Part shown: positions 50,869-61,200 of the stretch, in pieces
Position numbering within the stretch: the first letter of the stretch is position 1
Layout of the letters: each line of letters begins with the position of its first letter
Source: CAZISM01 sp964541895
GTDB lineage: Bacteria; Zhuqueibacterota; Zhuqueibacteria; Residuimicrobiales; Residuimicrobiaceae
NCBI GenBank assembly: GCA_964541895.1
Contig: CAZISM010000006.1
Coordinates: 26,956-90,955 of the forward strand
Direction: 5' to 3'
Length of the DNA: 64,000 nt
Notes under the pieces: generated by a model
What the model saw: the letters and a program-made list of their open reading frames with translations, nothing else
Told to the model about the DNA's origin: nothing
Databases searched by the model: none
Position numbers and translations under genes: made by a program

Positions 50869-52872
50869 TCAGCAGGGGAGAAAACGTGCCAGGGACCGAC
50901 GCAGGCGGGCTGCTCGCTCGCTGACCGCCTGCTTTTCATCCTGAATGTGCCGGATCACGGGATGTTCATCCATGACCCCGCGCACCGCGGCAAAATCCAG
51001 GCGTCGTTCTGTTTCTCCCCAACCCAGGCCGAAGCCGATCTGGGAAAAGGGTGCAAATTCCTTGCGGGCATTTTCCAGCACCAGAGCGTTGCCGGATTGT
51101 GTCGCTTCTTCCCAGCGTGTGACGAGCGTTTCCAGTTCCGCGGCTGTCATGGTGTGCGGTGTTATGCCGTATTCCGCTTGTATGGTCGCCGCCACATAAT
51201 CCCACTCATCCTGTTCGTACTTTTCCCACAAAAGCTGAAACCGGCGATTCAGATCGGACAGATGGCTCACGGCGCCGGAGCGGACCTCCTGCAGCAGTTC
51301 GTTCATGCGCTCCTTGCGTACCAGCAATCCCGAGATATCCATCCAATCGCGGCCGGCGTTGTCCGAAGCGGGCGCCAGGGTTGCCACAATCTCAGGCCAG
51401 GTCAGCGCCGAGTTCAGCGCCGGTTGCAGCCGGGCCAGCAGGATATCGATCAGGTAGCGGTCGATGCCCAGGCCGTAAAATTTCGCACCTTTGGCCAGCA
51501 GCAGGCGATAGATCTGAACGCCGCCATAGGTTACGATATCTTTTTCTTTGGGCGTTTCCTGGTAGAGCCGGAGCAAAAGGTCGCGGCCGCGGCGCATTTT
51601 TTCCACCGTGTACGGCGACAGCGTTTGAAAATGAATCATGTCCCGTTTCAGGCCGGCCTGGCGGCGGTCGCGGCTGCGCCACTTGGCCGCATCACGAACC
51701 GTGCCGATGTGAAACAGGTTGAGGGCCGGCCGCAGCACTGAGGTTCCCTGATCCTCGGTGATGTAGGAAAAGGGCAGGTCGGCGAGATCGAGGCTGCCCA
51801 AATGTTTGCCGATGAGAATGGTAAACGGGGCCAGGTGGCATTCCAGCAGAGCATAGGAGAACGAACCGGTTTTGGTGCCGCGCTCCAGGATGCCCTGGTG
51901 CACCGGTCCCAACTTGTACATATGGTTGCTCTGGTTGGTGCCGCTGCCGGCGTTGAAAAAACTGGTCAGGCTGGCGATGAGCAAGGTGGAACGATGATGG
52001 GTGACGGTATAAGGACCGGCAAAGAGAGAGCAGACCTCGGAATGCAAGCCTTCGCAGTTGCAGAAGAGGAGGGTGTTTTCCGCGGAAAACTGTTTGCCCA
52101 GGCGTGTGGCCTGGCCGACAAACACCTTGTCCAGCATGACGCCGTCCTCCACATGCGCGCCTTCGGCCATGATAAAGTTGCGCGCAACGACATCAGTGCC
52201 CACTCGGGTTGGATCTTCCTGGCAACTTAAAATAGTGCCGTTTTCCAGCGTCGATACCCCCTGCAACTGGGCGTAGGCGCCGATATGGGTGTTGATGATG
52301 GAGCGGCAGCAGCGGATGACGACGCCGGTTTCGATGATGGCGTGATCGCTGCTGCGTTCACTGATGCGCTGCCGGACCAGCGACTGCAACCGTTCCTGCA
52401 GCACCGGATCGTGGCGATAGAGGGCTTGCAGATAGGCGTTCTGGCTGTTGAGTTCGTCGTGCAGGGCGATGGTGCGGCCGCCGGCTTCGTTCAGTACCTC
52501 CACCTTGACGCCCATGCCAAAGCCGGCGTTCTTTTCCGCTTTGAGAAGGTAGACCTCCTCGATGATCACCTGATCAGCGATGTGAATATTGTTCAGCAGA
52601 GAGCCGATGCGGTTGATAAAGACGTTGCGGCCGATCTGGCAGTCAGCGATGGCAGCGTGGTGAATGCCGGCCGGCCGTGACAGGCCGTCCAGCAGCACGG
52701 TGCCGTCGTTGCGGCCGATCTGAACGCGGCCGATAAAGGTCACGGCCTCAACCCGGTTCGCCACAAAGCCCTCTTCGACCGAAATCAGGGTCCAATCGTC
52801 AGCGGCGCAGCGGTTAGCCATGAGCGTGGCGATCTCTGTCGCGGTAAGGGAGCGATATGGAATCATGGCCAA
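50869..52872 (-). CDS. DUF4954 left-handed parallel beta-helix protein
   Basis: Cytoplasmic protein of 667 residues of the DUF4954 family, common in Bacteroidota and relatives. The central part (about 40-330) is a hexapeptide-type beta helix: repeated I/V-G-x-N/D patterns such as IGRVQIGRNDG, CQIGRNVFINRIGS, VFVGQATRLGKQF and TGVVIRCCRSIINTHIGAY. The C-terminal third is helical. Beta helices of this type are often sugar-nucleotide acyl- or uridylyl-transferases, and the position opposite nagB suggests hexosamine metabolism, but no activity is established. Start at 52872 follows GGAGGTTGG-like sequence. An inverted repeat sharing the GCAAT half-site lies about 50 bp upstream. Confidence 0.85.
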   Translation of the reverse strand: MAMIPYRSLTATEIATLMANRCAADDWTLISVEEGFVANRVEAVTFIGRVQIGRNDGTVLLDGLSRPAGIHHAAIADCQIGRNVFINRIGSLLNNIHIADQVIIEEVYLLKAEKNAGFGMGVKVEVLNEAGGRTIALHDELNSQNAYLQALYRHDPVLQERLQSLVRQRISERSSDHAIIETGVVIRCCRSIINTHIGAYAQLQGVSTLENGTILSCQEDPTRVGTDVVARNFIMAEGAHVEDGVMLDKVFVGQATRLGKQFSAENTLLFCNCEGLHSEVCSLFAGPYTVTHHRSTLLIASLTSFFNAGSGTNQSNHMYKLGPVHQGILERGTKTGSFSYALLECHLAPFTILIGKHLGSLDLADLPFSYITEDQGTSVLRPALNLFHIGTVRDAAKWRSRDRRQAGLKRDMIHFQTLSPYTVEKMRRGRDLLLRLYQETPKEKDIVTYGGVQIYRLLLAKGAKFYGLGIDRYLIDILLARLQPALNSALTWPEIVATLAPASDNAGRDWMDISGLLVRKERMNELLQEVRSGAVSHLSDLNRRFQLLWEKYEQDEWDYVAATIQAEYGITPHTMTAAELETLVTRWEEATQSGNALVLENARKEFAPFSQIGFGLGWGETERRLDFAAVRGVMDEHPVIRHIQDEKQAVSERAARLRRSLARFLPC

Positions 52873-52920
52873 CCTCCGTGGGGCAAGGGTGAAACGGCGA
52901 TATGAGAGTCGAATTCTCTA

Positions 52921-52942
52921 GCAATAATCTAACAACTATTGC
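52921..52942. promoter_or_regulatory. Inverted GCAATA/TATTGC pair upstream of the DUF4954 gene
   Basis: GCAATA (52921-52926) and TATTGC (52937-52942) are inverted, 10 bp apart, 49 bp upstream of the DUF4954 start. The GCAAT half-site is also that of the LacI-type palindrome at 53090, so it might be a weaker site for the same regulator, although the wider spacing is atypical. Confidence 0.3.
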
Positions 52943-53073
52943 GACGTGGTGCAAGGGAAAAGAACGGGGTGAAGGTGAACGAACCTGCCGAGGCGGCCAG
53001 GTCAAGAAAGTTGCTTGCCCGGAGCAAATAATACTAAAAAAGTACTTGAAATATAAAAAAATTGTATTAATTT

Positions 53074-53079
53074 TATAAT
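53074..53079 (+). promoter_or_regulatory. Likely -10 element of the LacI-family gene
   Basis: A perfect TATAAT in an AT-rich stretch (about 53030-53085) standing out from GC-rich surroundings. A TTGAAA at 53046-53051 is 22 bp upstream, which is too far for a standard -35. The operator palindrome lies 11 bp downstream, so a repressor would overlap the start point. Confidence 0.45.
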
Positions 53080-53089
53080 ATCGTTTGCG

Positions 53090-53101
53090 GCAATCGATTG
53101 C
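53090..53101. promoter_or_regulatory. LacI-family operator palindrome GCAATCGATTGC
   Basis: A perfect 12-bp palindrome with central CG, the hallmark of LacI/PurR-family operators, and flanks (CG and GT) that extend the likeness to the purine-repressor site. It is placed just after the -10 of the LacI-family gene, indicating negative autoregulation. Confidence 0.7.
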
Positions 53102-53151
53102 GTGACGGTTTTACCTTGACTTATCCAGTTAAATTGAAAGAAAACCAGTAG

Positions 53152-54219
53152 GTGACTCTACATCCAACCCTTAAAGATGTTGCTGCCAAAGCAGGCGTTC
53201 ATCCCTCGACCGTATCCCGAGTATTGCGTGATAAAGAACATCCCCTGGTATCCCCGGAAACAAGGGAGAGGATCCTTGCTGTAGCTCGCGAGTTGGATTA
53301 TCAGCCGGACCAGGTCGCCCGCAGCCTGCGTCTGCGCAAGAGTCACACCATCGGTCTAATCATTCCCGACATTTCAAATCCTTTCTTCGCCGAAATTGCG
53401 CGCAGCATCGAAGTCAAGAGCAATGAATGCGGCTACAGCCTCATCGTCTGCAACACCAATGAAGATCAGGGCAAGGAAGATCATTTCATCTCCAATTTGC
53501 TCAGTCGCGGCCTGGACGGTCTGATCATCGCACCGGTGCAGGATTCGGATCAGCACATCCGCGAATTGATCAGAAAACAATTTCCATTTGTTCTCATCGA
53601 TCGCTGTTTTGAACACCTGCAAACCAACGCCGTGATCAGCGACAATCAACTGGCGGCGTTTCGCGCGGTTTCCTATCTGGTGGAGAACGGTCATCGTCGC
53701 ATCGGTTTCGTCGGCGGTCGTCGCGGCCTTTACACCATTCAGAAACGGTTGCAGGGGTATCGCGAAGCGGTCGCGCATTTCAACCTGGATGACAATGAGG
53801 CGCTGATCGCCGGCACGGGTTTTACATTTGAGAGCGGCTATACGGCGACGAGATCGCTGATCGCTCTGCCGGAACCGCCGACCGCCTTGCTGGTCTCGGG
53901 CAATATGATTTCGTTCGGCGCCGTCAAAGCCATCCAGGACGCCGGCTGGTCCGTGCCTGAAGATATGTCGGTGATCGGCTTTACCGACCATTTTCTGGCT
54001 TCCATGTTGTCCAGTCCGCTCACCTCCATCTCTCATTCGCTGAAAAAAATGGGAAGCCATGCTTTTGAATTGCTGTTCGAACATATGAACGGCTCGGAAG
54101 TCAAGTCTTATTCTACCAAAGTGTTGGAGACCGAACTGGTGTTGCGTGCCTCTGTGGCCGCGGTGGACAGCCATCATCACCGACACGCGTACATCCACGA
54201 ACCGATTCCTGAAGTATAA
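53152..54219 (+). CDS. LacI-family transcriptional regulator
   Basis: DNA-binding repressor of 355 residues. The N-terminal HTH PTLKDVAAKAGVHPSTVSRV (residues about 5-24) is followed by the hinge RSLRLRKSHTIGLIIPDISN and a periplasmic-binding-protein-like effector domain (about 62-335) with FFAEIARSIE and RRIGFVGG. Start is GTG at 53152; an ATG alternative is absent before the HTH, and this start places the HTH at the usual distance. An operator palindrome lies 50 bp upstream. It directly precedes a TonB-dependent receptor on the same strand, so the regulated system is likely that outer-membrane locus, with a sugar effector. Confidence 0.93.
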   Translation: MTLHPTLKDVAAKAGVHPSTVSRVLRDKEHPLVSPETRERILAVARELDYQPDQVARSLRLRKSHTIGLIIPDISNPFFAEIARSIEVKSNECGYSLIVCNTNEDQGKEDHFISNLLSRGLDGLIIAPVQDSDQHIRELIRKQFPFVLIDRCFEHLQTNAVISDNQLAAFRAVSYLVENGHRRIGFVGGRRGLYTIQKRLQGYREAVAHFNLDDNEALIAGTGFTFESGYTATRSLIALPEPPTALLVSGNMISFGAVKAIQDAGWSVPEDMSVIGFTDHFLASMLSSPLTSISHSLKKMGSHAFELLFEHMNGSEVKSYSTKVLETELVLRASVAAVDSHHHRHAYIHEPIPEV

Positions 54220-54285
54220 CGTTTTTTAATATCGCCTCTCACCAGGCATATGTGTTCATCTCTTTATGAAGGAGTGGATTGCCTT

Positions 54286-57183
54286 ATGAGTTTGAAGTTG
54301 AAGAGAACCACTATCTGGGCCGCCGTGTTTCTGTTCCTGACCTGGGCCGGACACGGTTACTCCGGCATCACCGGTAAAATTGCCGGCGTGGTAAAGGATA
54401 AGACCACCAAGAGCCCGTTGCCTGGAGCCAACGTCGTTATTGACGGCACGACGCGAGGCGCTGCGGCGGACCCGAACGGCGAGTTCCTGATCATCAACCT
54501 CAGTCCGGGCACCTATACCCTGACGGTGCGCATGATCGGCTACCAGTTCACGAAAGTGGCGGACATCAAGGTGTTTTCCGACCGCACCACCCAGGTGGAA
54601 TGCCTGGTCGCCCAAAGCGTGATTGAAGGCGAAGAGGTCACCGTTACGGCCGGACGCGAACCGATCGAATTCGACCGCACCAGCAGCGCTTCGTACGTCC
54701 GCCAGGAAGAGATCGAAGCGTTACCGGTCTCTAATTTCTCCGATATCGTCCGCCTGCAATCGGGCGTTGTCGCCGACGACGGCGGCAGCCTGCACTTTCG
54801 CGGCGGCCGCGCCCGTGAAGTGGCCTACATGATCGACGGTGTGCCGGTCACCAACTCGTTCAGCCAGAGCGGCGGTTCCAACGTCAACATCGAAAACAAC
54901 TATATCAAGGAACTGCAGGTGATCACCGGCACCTTCAACGCCGAATACGGATCCGCTCAATCGGGCGTGATCAACGTGGTGACCAAGACGCCGGATGAAA
55001 AGTACGATTTCAGCTTTGACGCTCTCAGCGGCGGCTTTCTCGCGCCCAACAGTCCGATGTTCATCGGCCTGGACAGCTATAAACCTTTCAATTCCCAGGA
55101 GTACAAAGCCTCTGTTTCCGGACCGCTGCCGTTTCCCAAGAGTCTGGGCCGATTGGGCTTTTACCTCAACGGCCGCTATGTCAACGACGACGGCTATCTG
55201 AACGGCGAGCGCCGTTTCATGCCGGAGGACGGTTGGGAAATCACCGTCTTTCGTGAATGGTACGAAGCGACCTACGATCCCCGGGATCCGCTCATCATTC
55301 CTATCCCCGACAGTCTGCACACCGGTGACGGCTCGGTCGTGCCGATCAATTGGGAGAAAAAATACAGCATCAATCCCAAGCTGGTCTATCAACCCAAACC
55401 CAATCTGACGCTTTCGTACAACCTGTTCTACAGCGCCTCGGAAAGTAAATCCTATTCCAACAGCTGGCGCTTTTGTCCTGACGCCCTGCCTTTCCGTTAT
55501 TCGAACAACAGCACGCACATGCTCGTGGCCACCCACGCGCTCAAGGACAATTTCTATTACAACCTGCGCTATTCCTATCAGATGAATAATTACAAGGCCT
55601 ATTCCTTTGCAAGCGCCAATGACCCCCGCTATCAGGTTACGGCCGTAAACGCCTGGGATTCGGGCAGCATCACCGGCTATGATTTCGGCGGTTTGTACGA
55701 CTGGGGTCGCTATTACAACGACCGCAATGTGCACCTGGTCAACGGCGATCTGACCTGGCAGATTAACAAAACCATCGAAGTGAAAACCGGCTTTGAATAC
55801 AAAAAACATAATCTCCATTACAAGAGTTCACCGATGCGTGAGCTGGAAGGGTACGAGTCGGTTCGATTTCCTTACAACCGCAGCGAGATCCGCGGCCTTG
55901 AGCTGCCCTATGAATACTTTAAACAGGCGGTCAGGGATTTTGAATTCGGTACGATCAAGCTGCGCCCGACGCAGCCCGACAGCGTCGATCATCTGTTTTA
56001 TGTCGACTATACCCGCCAGCCGCAAGAGGCGGCCGGCTTTATGCAGACCAAGCTGAGCATGGGTGAAATCATCCTGAACGCCGGACTGCGCCTCGACTAT
56101 TTTGCGCCGCATGATCGCTGGGCGCCCGATTATTCCATCGTCTATCCCGAGTTCGTCGGCGCCGATGAATATTATGAGCCGGCCAAGCCCAAATGGCAGC
56201 TGAGCCCGCGTCTGGGCCTCTCTTTTCCCATTTCGGAAAAGGGCGCCATGCGCGCTTCGTTCGGCCACTTTTTCCAGGCCCCCAGTTTTGAAAAAATGTA
56301 CCAGAATCCGGTGCTGGAAGATTTCAACCAGTTCAGCATCAAGGATTCCCGCATCGGCAATCCCAACCTGAAACCGGAAAAGACGATACAGTATGAAGTG
56401 GGTTTGCAGCAGGAGTTGGTGACCGGTCTGGCCATGGAAATGACGGTCTTTTACAAGGATTTTCGTAATCTGCTCGGTATCGAGCTGCTGACGTTGAAAA
56501 ACGCCACCACCTTCAGCCGGTATATCAACAAAGAGTACGGCAATTCATACGGTTTCACCCTCGCCTTCAACCAACGCACGGCGGATGACAAATTTTCTTC
56601 CAGCCTCGATTATACCTACATGACCGCCAAGGGGACCTCGTCCAGCGCCGAAGCCGCCCGAGATGTGGCCATCATGTCCGGAGCCAGCCGTGGCGCCTAC
56701 TCTCTGGCGACCCGTCGTATCGATGTGCTGGAATGGGATCAGACCCATAGCCTCAACGCCTCGGTCAGCCTGGTGCCGCTGCAGAACTGGTATGTCAGCG
56801 TGATCGGTCAGCTGGGCTCCGGAACGCCCTATACCCCGTCGACGCTCTTGCCCATCGAGATCCCGGGCGGCTGGTGGACCAACGCCGACCGCAAGCCGCT
56901 GCGCTGGAATGCGGATTTCAAACTCTACCGTTCTCTCACGCTGGCGGATTTCAAGTTCGGCTTTTATCTCAACGTCTACAATATCTTTAATCATCTGGAC
57001 GAACGCTACGTCAACGCCCTGACCGGCCGTGCGGGTCCGGACGCCTATTACCCCGAAATCGGCAAAAAGCGCTATTATCGATTGGAGCAAAACGGTGATT
57101 TTACCCGTGACGAAGCGGACTATAACCCGACTCACTATTCGCGTCCGCGCTTAATCCAGGCCGGCTTTTCAGTTGCATTCTAA
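54286..57183 (+). CDS. TonB-dependent receptor with carboxypeptidase-regulatory-like domain
   Basis: Outer-membrane active transporter of 965 residues. A signal peptide (about 1-27) precedes a carboxypeptidase-regulatory-like beta-sandwich (about 30-110, GKIAGVVKDKTTKSPLPGAN, DPNGEFLIINLSPGTYTLTV), then the plug domain (about 115-235, EEIEALPVSNFSDIVRLQSG, LHFRGGRAREVAYMIDGVPV) and a 22-strand barrel with NPNLKPEKTIQYEVGL near 697-712 and a C-terminal aromatic ending SVAF. The domain order is SusC-like, yet no SusD follows. Start at 54286 has AAGGAG upstream. Ligand unknown; the LacI regulator suggests a sugar. Confidence 0.93.
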   Translation: MSLKLKRTTIWAAVFLFLTWAGHGYSGITGKIAGVVKDKTTKSPLPGANVVIDGTTRGAAADPNGEFLIINLSPGTYTLTVRMIGYQFTKVADIKVFSDRTTQVECLVAQSVIEGEEVTVTAGREPIEFDRTSSASYVRQEEIEALPVSNFSDIVRLQSGVVADDGGSLHFRGGRAREVAYMIDGVPVTNSFSQSGGSNVNIENNYIKELQVITGTFNAEYGSAQSGVINVVTKTPDEKYDFSFDALSGGFLAPNSPMFIGLDSYKPFNSQEYKASVSGPLPFPKSLGRLGFYLNGRYVNDDGYLNGERRFMPEDGWEITVFREWYEATYDPRDPLIIPIPDSLHTGDGSVVPINWEKKYSINPKLVYQPKPNLTLSYNLFYSASESKSYSNSWRFCPDALPFRYSNNSTHMLVATHALKDNFYYNLRYSYQMNNYKAYSFASANDPRYQVTAVNAWDSGSITGYDFGGLYDWGRYYNDRNVHLVNGDLTWQINKTIEVKTGFEYKKHNLHYKSSPMRELEGYESVRFPYNRSEIRGLELPYEYFKQAVRDFEFGTIKLRPTQPDSVDHLFYVDYTRQPQEAAGFMQTKLSMGEIILNAGLRLDYFAPHDRWAPDYSIVYPEFVGADEYYEPAKPKWQLSPRLGLSFPISEKGAMRASFGHFFQAPSFEKMYQNPVLEDFNQFSIKDSRIGNPNLKPEKTIQYEVGLQQELVTGLAMEMTVFYKDFRNLLGIELLTLKNATTFSRYINKEYGNSYGFTLAFNQRTADDKFSSSLDYTYMTAKGTSSSAEAARDVAIMSGASRGAYSLATRRIDVLEWDQTHSLNASVSLVPLQNWYVSVIGQLGSGTPYTPSTLLPIEIPGGWWTNADRKPLRWNADFKLYRSLTLADFKFGFYLNVYNIFNHLDERYVNALTGRAGPDAYYPEIGKKRYYRLEQNGDFTRDEADYNPTHYSRPRLIQAGFSVAF

Positions 57184-57200
57184 GTTAGGAAAAAAAGCGT

Positions 57201-58271
57201 ATGAGGAAGAATTTATTACTGATCGCGTTTATCACGGCGTTGGCCTCGCTCGCTCCCGGCGATTCTCATGCTCAAGTCAACGCGAAGGATTTACGTTATA
57301 ATACCGATGTCAGCCGTCGCGGCACGGTCGCAGGCACGATGCTGGAGATTGGCGTCGGCGCGCGCGCCGAAGCGCTCGGCGGTGCGTTCGTCAGTGTCGC
57401 CGATGATCCGTCCGCACTCTATTGGAATCCGGCGGGCATGGTCCGGATGAGATCTTTGTCCCTGCAGGTTTCCAAAACCAACTGGTTTGTCGGCACGACC
57501 TTCAGCAACGTCGACCTGGTGGTACCGGTCCCCGCCATCAGTTCCGCCCTGGGTGTTCACCTGGCCATGCTCAATTTCGGCACTCAGCCCGTGCGCACCG
57601 TTAATCGCCCGGAGGGAACCGGCGAAGAGTACTCGGCCAACGATCTGGTGGTCGGACTCTATTGGGCCATAGGCATCACCGATCGCGTCAGCGTCGGCCT
57701 GGGCGCCAAATATTTCCAGGAAAACATCTGGCATGAAACGGCGAACGTGATGGCCGCGGACTTGTCCATCCTGTTTCATACGCCGGTCAAAGGCCTGGTG
57801 CTGGGTACGGCGCTGAGCAACCTCGGCCCCGAGTTCAGCATGTCCGGCCGCGACCTGTTCCGCACCATGGACGTGGACGGTCGCACCGATACCTATTTTA
57901 ACAACGATGACGTACCCATCTCTCTGGGCACTGAAACCTATCCCCTGCCGTTGCTGTTTCGATTCGGCATGTCGTACACCCGCGATATCTCGAAAAGCAG
58001 CCATCTGCTCTTCGCATGGAATTTCAACCATCCCAGCGATGACGACGAATCCCTGGATCTGGGCGCAGAGCTCAAACTATACAACGCCGCATTTCTGCGC
58101 GCCGGCTATCATTCGCTTTTTAATTCAACAGCAGTTGACGGTTTGACACTGGGCGGCGGCTTGCGCTACAACGTCCGCGGATTTGCCCACATCACTCTTG
58201 ATTACGCCTGGAGTGACTGGACCGTGCTTGATTCGGTGCACCGGTTCACTTTCGGCATCAGTGCCTATTAA
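57201..58271 (+). CDS. PorV/PorQ-type outer-membrane beta-barrel protein
   Basis: Predicted outer-membrane protein of 356 residues of the PorV/PorQ (UPF0164) type. A signal peptide (about 1-24, ending HAQ) is followed by TMLEIGVGARAEALGGAFVSV and DDPSALYWNPAGMVRMRSLS, the family signature GxGxRxxALGGAFxAxADDxxAxxWNPAG. The end (FAHITLDYAWSDW, VHRFTFGISAY) has the terminal aromatic of barrels. PorV is a shuttle in type IX secretion; several FCB genomes also place paralogues beside TonB receptors. The gene is 17 bp after the receptor and 24 bp before the 1234-residue secreted protein, which has a Por-like tail. Confidence 0.9.
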   Translation: MRKNLLLIAFITALASLAPGDSHAQVNAKDLRYNTDVSRRGTVAGTMLEIGVGARAEALGGAFVSVADDPSALYWNPAGMVRMRSLSLQVSKTNWFVGTTFSNVDLVVPVPAISSALGVHLAMLNFGTQPVRTVNRPEGTGEEYSANDLVVGLYWAIGITDRVSVGLGAKYFQENIWHETANVMAADLSILFHTPVKGLVLGTALSNLGPEFSMSGRDLFRTMDVDGRTDTYFNNDDVPISLGTETYPLPLLFRFGMSYTRDISKSSHLLFAWNFNHPSDDDESLDLGAELKLYNAAFLRAGYHSLFNSTAVDGLTLGGGLRYNVRGFAHITLDYAWSDWTVLDSVHRFTFGISAY

Positions 58272-58295
58272 CAAGCCATTGAAAAGGAACAGACC

Positions 58296-61200
58296 ATGAG
58301 ATGTGGAATGTACAGCCATACCAATATAACCAAATTCATGGTTCTCAAGATCATTCTGCTGCTGCTGGTGATCTTGACGACCTACTCGACCGAAACGTTT
58401 GCTCAGGTCTCGGGTGCTCAATTTGATACGCACCCCATGCACTGGGCCCGATACTGGGCTCGCGGCCTTTTTGACCGGAACCTGGTCTGGGCGCCGATGT
58501 GGAACATCGGCAATGTCGCCGACTCCGGCGTGGATCCGGGCCAGCCCGTGTATTGGCCCGGCAGCTCCGCCGAAGGATTGAGCTATGTCGGCAACATCAA
58601 CTTTTTCGTCGCCGGCAAGATTCATGACATGACGGCCTGGAAGGGGAAACCGGTTCCCGATGACGCCACCCGTACCGCCGCCGGCGCCAAAGAAGGCTAT
58701 ATCATCAGCGATTCCTTTTTGCCCCACATCGCCGTCGGCGCCGTGGCGCAGCTCTCCTATGATCGTACGCACCAGCAGATCTGGCAACCCATGCCGGGCT
58801 ATTTTAACGACGGCAAGGATGGCTATGTCTGGGGCATCAATGAGGACATCAACCAGAACGGATCGTTGGAACCGGAAGAGGATATCAATTACAACGGTCA
58901 GCTGGATGTTCACCTCGATCCGCCGGAAAGCATCCTGAAAAGCATGGCCATCAGCACCGATAAGCGGACCTGGCCGGAATACTGGCCGGCCGGTTCCTAT
59001 ATCAAAGACGAACGGGAGGTCATCGGCCGTCCCCCCAAGGCTGTGGGCGTGGATTGGCGCGCCGGCCGCTGGAACGGCGAATACAAGGTGGCGCCCATCG
59101 CCGACCAGGAGACGCTCTATCTGATGGATGATCATGAAAACGACGCCCTGCAGGATTATCAGAAACCGTTGACCTACTGGCCGATGAAAAACGCCGATGG
59201 CTCGCCCAACACCACCAACTGGGCCAACGGCGGCAGCTTTGGCCTCGGTGTGGAAGTGGAAAACCGCGGCTATGCCTGGTTCCACCCGCTGGCCGAGGAC
59301 CTGCTGGTGTCCGTTTACCGCGTGCGCAATTACAGCGATCATGTTCTGCCCCATATCATCACCGGCATGTATGCCAACCCCAACGTCGGCCGCGCCGAAT
59401 ACAACGTCGTGGATTATATCTTTTCCGACATCGAAAATATTGAAGACACCGGCGAACTCTCCTTCAACATCATGTACATGTGGCAGCTGTATCCGGAAGA
59501 AATTCAGACCTGGAAAAAGATCGGCACCTTCGGCCTGGCGTTCCTGGAAACCCCCGGCATCGCCTACAACGACCTGGACGATGACGCCGACGGTCTGCTC
59601 AACGAATCCATGAGCAACGGCATCGACGACGATGGTGACTGGAAGCCCTTTGCCGACGTCGGACTCGACCGCATCGGTCCGGATAGCTCGACCTACAAAG
59701 GGCCGGACAAAGACGGCACCGAAGGCAACGGCCGCTGGGACACGGAAGACGCCAACATGAACGGCGCCCTCGATCCGGGTGAGGACACCAACCAGAACGA
59801 CAAGCTGGATATGGAACCGGTCAACGACGATCGCGGTCGCGACGGCATCGGCCCTGATGAAAACGGCTGGTTCGGCGCCGATCCCGGCGAAGTCAACGGC
59901 CGCCCCGATCTGGGCGAACCCAACTTTGACCTGACCGACATCGACGAGGCGGATCAGGCCGGCCTGCGCTACGCCTATGGCGACACCAAAAAGGACCGGC
60001 TCAAAGTGGACAAATCGTACTATGAGTCCTATCTGATGTTTGAAACCACGGGCGACGATGAAATCGAAGAGACGGACGAAGACATTCGCATTTCCTTCGC
60101 CTCGCGTGCGGTCATCCTCGAACAGAACGATTGGCGGCGATTCACCATCGCCATCATCATGGGCGAGGACCAGGACGACGCGATCATGAACAAATCGACG
60201 ATGCAGAATATTTACAACAATAACTACCGCTTCCTGACGCCGCCGCTGCAACCGACCCTGGTATCCAATCCCGGCAATCACCGCGTCCACCTGTACTGGG
60301 ACAAAGAAGCCGAATCGTCCAAAGATCCTTTTTACGGTTATGATTTTAACGGCTATCGCGTCTACAAGAGCACCAATCCCAAGTTTTTGGATATCAAGAC
60401 CATCACCGACGCCTTCGGCAACATCATCCTCATGAAGCCGATCGCTATTTATGACCGGGCTGATGACGGCGGCCTAAAGGGCGCGCATCCGATCCCGTTC
60501 CCCAATCTCGGCGTGCACTATGATATGGGCGATAACACCGGCCTGCGCCACTCGTACAAGGATACCCTGGTGGACAACGGCCGCACCTACTACTATGCCG
60601 TCACCTCCATCGACGCCGGCAACGACGACGATTTTTTTGAGCGCGGTATTGTCAGTGAAAACTATCCGATGAAAGCCATGCCCAGCGAATCGCCGTTCAA
60701 CATTACCCTCAACGAGCTGGGAGAAGTGGTGTATCGCGACAAGAACACCGCTGTGGTGATCCCGGCGGAACCGGCGGCGGGCTACACCGATCCGTATGTG
60801 GATTCCACTAAAGTCCGGCACATCTCCGGCATCGCCGCCGGCGGCGTGCTGCGCATGGAAGTATATAACAAGCACTATGCCAAACTGGGGCACGAATACG
60901 AGATCCAGTTTGAAGACGACGGTTACCTGGATTCGCTGACCGCCGCCTACAAATGGGGCAGCACCACCGCCATGCGTTGCCTGAATCTCACCACCGGCGA
61001 TACCCTGTTTAATTACAAGGCCATGAGCGGCTATGATTTCAGTCAAAAGGCGTTTCCGGAGATCGAGAAGGGCATTTACGAGGGCCTCAAGTTCTTTTTC
61101 AGTTTCCCCGTCAACTCCCTGGATCGACGCCGCGCCATCACCGTAAACAAGCGCAATAAATACGGCCGCACCACCAAAGAGTGGCAAAACTGGCAAAACG

